NCBI RefSeq assembly: GCF_025506335.1
Contig: NZ_JANZYO010000005.1
Coordinates: 276,443 to 340,442 of the forward strand
Direction: 5' to 3'
From: Mumia quercus
GTDB taxonomy: Bacteria > Actinomycetota > Actinomycetes > Propionibacteriales > Nocardioidaceae
Length of the DNA stretch: 64,000 nt
Shown: positions 61,181 through 64,000 of the stretch, in pieces
Layout of the letters: the number at the start of each line of letters is the position of its first letter
Position numbering within the stretch: position 1 is the stretch's first letter
The notes under the pieces: model-generated
What the model was told of the DNA's origin: nothing
What the model saw: only the letters and a program-made list of their open reading frames with translations
Database searches by the model: none
Translations under genes and position numbers: made by a program

Positions 61181-61567
61181 ATGGCAGACGACACCTCCGG
61201 CACCGACACCACCGCAGTCCGGCTCGACGCGCTGATCGACGACTGGCTGACCTGGGAGGAGGCTGCGGTCGAGCTGGAGACGACCGTCAGCCGCGTACGC
61301 CAGCGGATCCGGGAGAGGGACCTCCTGGCCGTGCGGTCGGCGTCGTCCTCGCGTCCGCGCGTGCCTGCGCTGCTGATCGCCGACGGCGCACCGCTCGAAG
61401 GCCTGCGCGGCACCTTGGTGCTCCTCGACGACGCTCGCTTCAGCGACGAGGAGGCGGCCGTCTGGCTCTTCACCCCTGACGACAGCCTGCCGGGGCGTCC
61501 GGTCGACGCGCTGCGCGAGGGCCGTGGCCGCGAGGTGCGCAGGCGGGCGCAGGCCCTGGGGTTCTGA
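61181..61567 (+). CDS. Rv2175c-like DNA-binding protein
   Basis: A 128-residue protein with a winged-helix-like core: DDWLTWEEAAVELETTVSRVRQRIRERDLLAVR, then a wing of Ser/Arg residues and FSDEEAAVWLFTPDDSLPGRPVDALREGR, as in Rv2175c, a DNA-binding substrate of PknL in M. tuberculosis. The N-terminal DDTSGTDTT has Thr sites that might be phosphorylated. Divergent from the PASTA kinase, 140 bases away, so the pairing is conserved. Targets are unknown. Confidence 0.85.
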   Translation: MADDTSGTDTTAVRLDALIDDWLTWEEAAVELETTVSRVRQRIRERDLLAVRSASSSRPRVPALLIADGAPLEGLRGTLVLLDDARFSDEEAAVWLFTPDDSLPGRPVDALREGRGREVRRRAQALGF

Positions 61568-61587
61568 GACCGCGGACGGGCGGCGGG

Positions 61588-62643
61588 TCACGCCGTCCGT
61601 CGCACGGCGCGCGCGGCGAGGTCAGCGAGAATCTGCGCGTGCGGCGCCAGCGGGGCGAGCCCGAGCGCTGCCGTCGCCTGGTCCTCGAGCGCGGCGATGT
61701 CGTCCTCCAGCCTGCGCAGCGCACCGGTCTCCCGGATGACCTCGCGCAGGCCGTCGACGGCGGCGGGGGAGAGGTCGGGGTCGCCGATGCCGAGGTCGAG
61801 GGTAGCGCGCTGCTCGACCGTGGCGCGCTCGTACGCATGGGCCACGAGCACGGTCTGCTTCCCCTCGCGCAGGTCGTCGCCGGCGGGCTTGCCCGTGACC
61901 TCCGGGTCGCCGAAGACGCCGAGCACGTCGTCGCGCAGCTGGAAGGCCTCGCCGACCGGCAGGGCGTACGCACTGAGGGCGTCGAGGGTCTCCGGCGGGG
62001 CGCCCGCGAGCGCGGCCCCGAGGTGCAGCGGCCGCTCGACGGTGTACTTCGCGGCCTTGTAGCGCACGACCCGCATCGCCTCGGTCGCCGAGCTCTGCCC
62101 GATCGCCCCGCCGACGAGGTCCAGGAACTGGCCGGCGACCACCTCGGACTTGCACGCGTCGAGGTACGGGGTGGCGCGGGCGACGACCTCGGGCGCGAAC
62201 CCGGCCGTACGGAACATCTCGTCGGCCCACGACAGGAGGAGGTCGCCGAGCAGGATCGCCGCCCCGGTGCCGTACGCCTCGGGGGAGCCCTGCCAGCCGT
62301 TCTCGCGGTGCGAGATCGCGAACGCCGCGTGCGCGGCGGGCTTGCCACGGCGCGTCAGGGAGGCGTCGATCACGTCGTCGTGGACGAGCGCGCTGGCCTG
62401 GAGCCACTCGAGCGCGGCCGCGGCGCGGGCGACGACCGTGGCGTCGCCGGTCCCCCCGGCGACCTCCCACCCTGCGAGGCAGAACGAGGCGCGCAGGCGC
62501 TTGCCGCCCCGGACGGCTTCGTCCGCGGCATCGAGGAAGGGGGACAGACGGGGTCCGAGAGGGGCGAGGCGCTCGCGCTGCAGGGCGGCGAACGCCTCGA
62601 GCTCCTCGCCGACCCGGACGGCGAAGGCGGCGGCGTCGATCAC
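61588..62643 (-). CDS. Polyprenyl diphosphate synthase (IdsA2-like)
   Basis: A 351-residue trans-isoprenyl diphosphate synthase: first Asp-rich motif LVHDDVIDASLTRRG, second RDDVLGVFGDPEVTGKP, with KAAKYTVERPLHLGAAL and FQLRDD in between. The residues before the first motif (ASALVHDD) are small, so product may be C15 to C20. The mycobacterial counterpart is IdsA2. GTG 62643 has a TAGGGT -10 six bases upstream (leaderless). Divergent from metF. Confidence 0.92.
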   Translation of the reverse strand: MIDAAAFAVRVGEELEAFAALQRERLAPLGPRLSPFLDAADEAVRGGKRLRASFCLAGWEVAGGTGDATVVARAAAALEWLQASALVHDDVIDASLTRRGKPAAHAAFAISHRENGWQGSPEAYGTGAAILLGDLLLSWADEMFRTAGFAPEVVARATPYLDACKSEVVAGQFLDLVGGAIGQSSATEAMRVVRYKAAKYTVERPLHLGAALAGAPPETLDALSAYALPVGEAFQLRDDVLGVFGDPEVTGKPAGDDLREGKQTVLVAHAYERATVEQRATLDLGIGDPDLSPAAVDGLREVIRETGALRRLEDDIAALEDQATAALGLAPLAPHAQILADLAARAVRRTA

Positions 62644-62649
62644 GCCGCC

Positions 62650-62655
62650 ACCCTA
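62650..62655 (-). promoter_or_regulatory. -10 hexamer of the prenyl synthase gene
   Basis: Minus-strand TAGGGT lies six bases before GTG 62643. Confidence 0.5.
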
Positions 62656-62706
62656 CCTGCGTGTCCACGACGCGATCGGCGAGCCGGACGGTGCACGTCC
62701 GGCGGT

Positions 62707-62712
62707 TAAGGT
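62707..62712 (+). promoter_or_regulatory. -10 hexamer of metF
   Basis: TAAGGT lies seven bases before ATG 62720. It could also act as a ribosome site. Confidence 0.4.
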
Positions 62713-62719
62713 GGGCGGC

Positions 62720-63610
62720 ATGCCGACCGCACGCCGCCTCAGCGAGGACATCGCCGCTCCTGCGGCGAGCTTCTCGTTCGAGTTCTTCCCGCCGAAGAGC
62801 GACGCGGGCGAGCGGACCCTGTGGACGGCGATCCGCGAGCTCGAGCCGCTGCGCCCCACCTTCGTGTCTGTGACGTACGGCGCCGGCGGGACGACCCGCG
62901 ACCGGACGGTCCGCATCACCGAGCGGATCGCGACGGAGACCACCTTGCGACCCGTCGGTCACCTCACGTGCGTCGGGCAGTCGCGCGACGACCTCCGCAC
63001 GGTGCTCGGTCAGTACGCCGCGGCCGGCGTCCGCAACATCCTCGCGCTGCGTGGCGACCCGGTCGGCGGGCCCGGAGCCCCGTGGACGCCTCATCCCGGC
63101 GGCCTCGACCACGGCGACGAGCTGGTCGCGCTGGTCGCCGGCTTGGGGACGTTCTGCGTGGGCGCGGCCGCGTACCCCAAGGGCCACCGCGAGGCGCGCA
63201 GCCTCGAGGCGGACGCCGACGTCGTGGTCGCGAAGGCGCGTGCGGGCGCCGAGTTTGCCGTCACCGACTTCTTCTTCCTCGCCGAGGACTACCTCGGGCT
63301 CGTCGAGCGCGTGCGGGCACGCGGCTGCGACATCCCGATCGTGCCCGGGATCATGCCCATCACCAACCTCGCGCAGATCACGCGCATGGCCGAGCTGTCC
63401 GGCCACCCCGTGCCCGCCTCGGTCGTCGCGCGGCTCGAGCCGTGGGCCGACGACCCCGAGGGCTTGCGCGCGGAGGGCACCGAGATCGCGACGCAGCTGT
63501 GCGACACGCTCCTCGCAGAGGGTGCGCCGGGCCTGCACTTCTACACGCTCAACCGCTCGCGGGCCACGCGCCAGATCTACGAGAACCTGGCTCCGGCGCC
63601 CGTCGGCTGA
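62720..63610 (+). CDS. metF: Methylenetetrahydrofolate reductase
   Basis: Reduces methylene-THF to methyl-THF for methionine synthesis. The 296-residue TIM barrel has SFEFFPPKSDAGERTLW with the catalytic Glu, SVTYGAGGTTRDRT, LTCVGQSRDDLR, ILALRGDPVGGPG and FAVTDFFFLAEDY. Normal bacterial length. It lies between the prenyl synthase and a truncated membrane gene; GcvT and MetF both belong to one-carbon metabolism but are 55 kb apart. Confidence 0.95.
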   Translation: MPTARRLSEDIAAPAASFSFEFFPPKSDAGERTLWTAIRELEPLRPTFVSVTYGAGGTTRDRTVRITERIATETTLRPVGHLTCVGQSRDDLRTVLGQYAAAGVRNILALRGDPVGGPGAPWTPHPGGLDHGDELVALVAGLGTFCVGAAAYPKGHREARSLEADADVVVAKARAGAEFAVTDFFFLAEDYLGLVERVRARGCDIPIVPGIMPITNLAQITRMAELSGHPVPASVVARLEPWADDPEGLRAEGTEIATQLCDTLLAEGAPGLHFYTLNRSRATRQIYENLAPAPVG

Positions 63611-63674
63611 GCCGCGACGCGCCCGGGTTGCGCATCGTCCGGCGGTTGGCCTCCGCCGGTGCGATGCTGACAAG

Positions 63675-63912
63675 GTGACTCGGGAGCAGCACCGCAAGAG
63701 GGGGATGCTGGTGCTCGGCGGGCTTGTAGGGTCCGCCGTGTTCATCGGCTGTGCCCTGGCCTATCTGCTGGTCGGCGCCAGAGGCGACCTGCTCGTCGTC
63801 GCGTGGTGGACGAGCGGCCTCGCCGTCCCCGCCTTCGTCGTCGCCGCCTGCACGGTGGAGGACGACGGGATCGAGCGGCCGCGCTACCTGACGTCGCTGC
63901 TCACCGGCCTGG
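63675..63912 (+). CDS. Membrane protein fragment, cut by sequence-end artefact
   Basis: From GTG 63675 the frame reads VTREQHRKRGMLVLGGL and continues with two hydrophobic spans (about residues 10-33 and 42-61), then an acidic EDDGIERPRYLTSLLTGLG before entering the poly-G run. The true C-terminus is not in the window. No family is recognised. AAGG overlaps its start; it lies 64 bases after metF. Confidence 0.5.
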
Positions 63913-64000
63913 GGGGGGGGGGGGGGCCCCCCCCCCCCCCCCCCCAACCCCCCGGGCCGGCCCCCACGGGGGGCGCGGCGCGGCGGCCGCGGCGGCGCCC
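63911..64000. other. Poly-G/poly-C low-complexity end, probable artefact
   Basis: Sixteen G (63911-63926) are followed at once by nineteen C (63927-63945), then CCC/GGG/GCG runs to the end. This interrupts an ordinary coding frame. Self-complementary homopolymers at a contig end are typical of sequencing or assembly error, not of genes. Confidence 0.8.

Overview
The window is about 64 kb of very GC-rich, densely coded chromosome. It has many GTG starts, four-base start/stop overlaps, diheme cytochrome QcrC, adenosine kinase AdoK, class II DAHP synthase and a PspA/PspAA/PspAB set, all pointing to an actinobacterium. Gene order follows the mycobacterial Rv2218-Rv2172c stretch closely (lipA/lipB, dlaT, pepA, gcvT, adoK, cta/qcr, trpD, exonuclease, NlpC/P60, fadD15, ArsA, acyltransferase, aroG, pknL, Rv2175c, idsA2, metF). 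Together with the frequent CGTACG words this suggests a Nocardioidaceae/Propionibacteriales member; that placement is inference. No rRNA, tRNA, CRISPR, phage or insertion sequence was seen, and no gene-free stretch exceeds 300 bases.

Left part (1-9 kb): lipoate and central carbon. lipA (start only) and lipB make lipoyl groups. The E2 acyltransferase and dihydrolipoyl dehydrogenase use them, and GcvT works with a lipoyl H protein. PepA and small conserved proteins lie between. 9-15 kb: an envelope-stress set (PspA, PspAA, HtpX-type protease, PspAB), an aspartate aminotransferase and a glycerate kinase-like gene. 15-27 kb: an Fe-S carrier gene behind a match to a thiol-stress sigma-R promoter, adenosine kinase, and the complete aerobic terminal branch: ctaCDF forward and ctaE-qcrCAB reverse, with an L,D-transpeptidase between them. 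27-38 kb: trpD, an Lrp-like sensor domain, an exonuclease/GIY-YIG fusion, a c-di-AMP riboswitch with its NlpC/P60 cell-wall hydrolase, an acyl-CoA ligase, a SRPBCC/ArsA/DUF5304-like group and two ROK sugar kinases.

38.4-49 kb is a ten-gene inositol catabolism and uptake operon (IolE, IolC, an aldolase-like protein, IolB, IolD, an ABC importer and two dehydrogenases) facing a divergent GntR repressor with a palindromic operator candidate. Eight of its nine junctions are four-base overlaps. No methylmalonate-semialdehyde dehydrogenase (IolA) is present, so the last step must be encoded elsewhere. 49-64 kb: acyltransferase, a two-component system, a phosphofructokinase with pyrophosphate-type residues, DAHP synthase, a flavin reductase-like protein, pyridoxal kinase, a DMT transporter, endonuclease IV, a PASTA kinase with its probable DNA-binding substrate, a prenyl synthase and MetF. 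The last about 90 bases are poly-G/poly-C and look like a sequence-end artefact.

The most unusual content is non-coding. Three tail-to-tail gene junctions carry unrelated but similarly built dyad arrays of short repeats (21074-21213, 55408-55497, 57062-57138). A perfect 21-bp inverted repeat buries the start codon of the gene after the E2 gene. At least fourteen genes have a -10 hexamer exactly 6-7 bases before the start codon, implying leaderless mRNAs.
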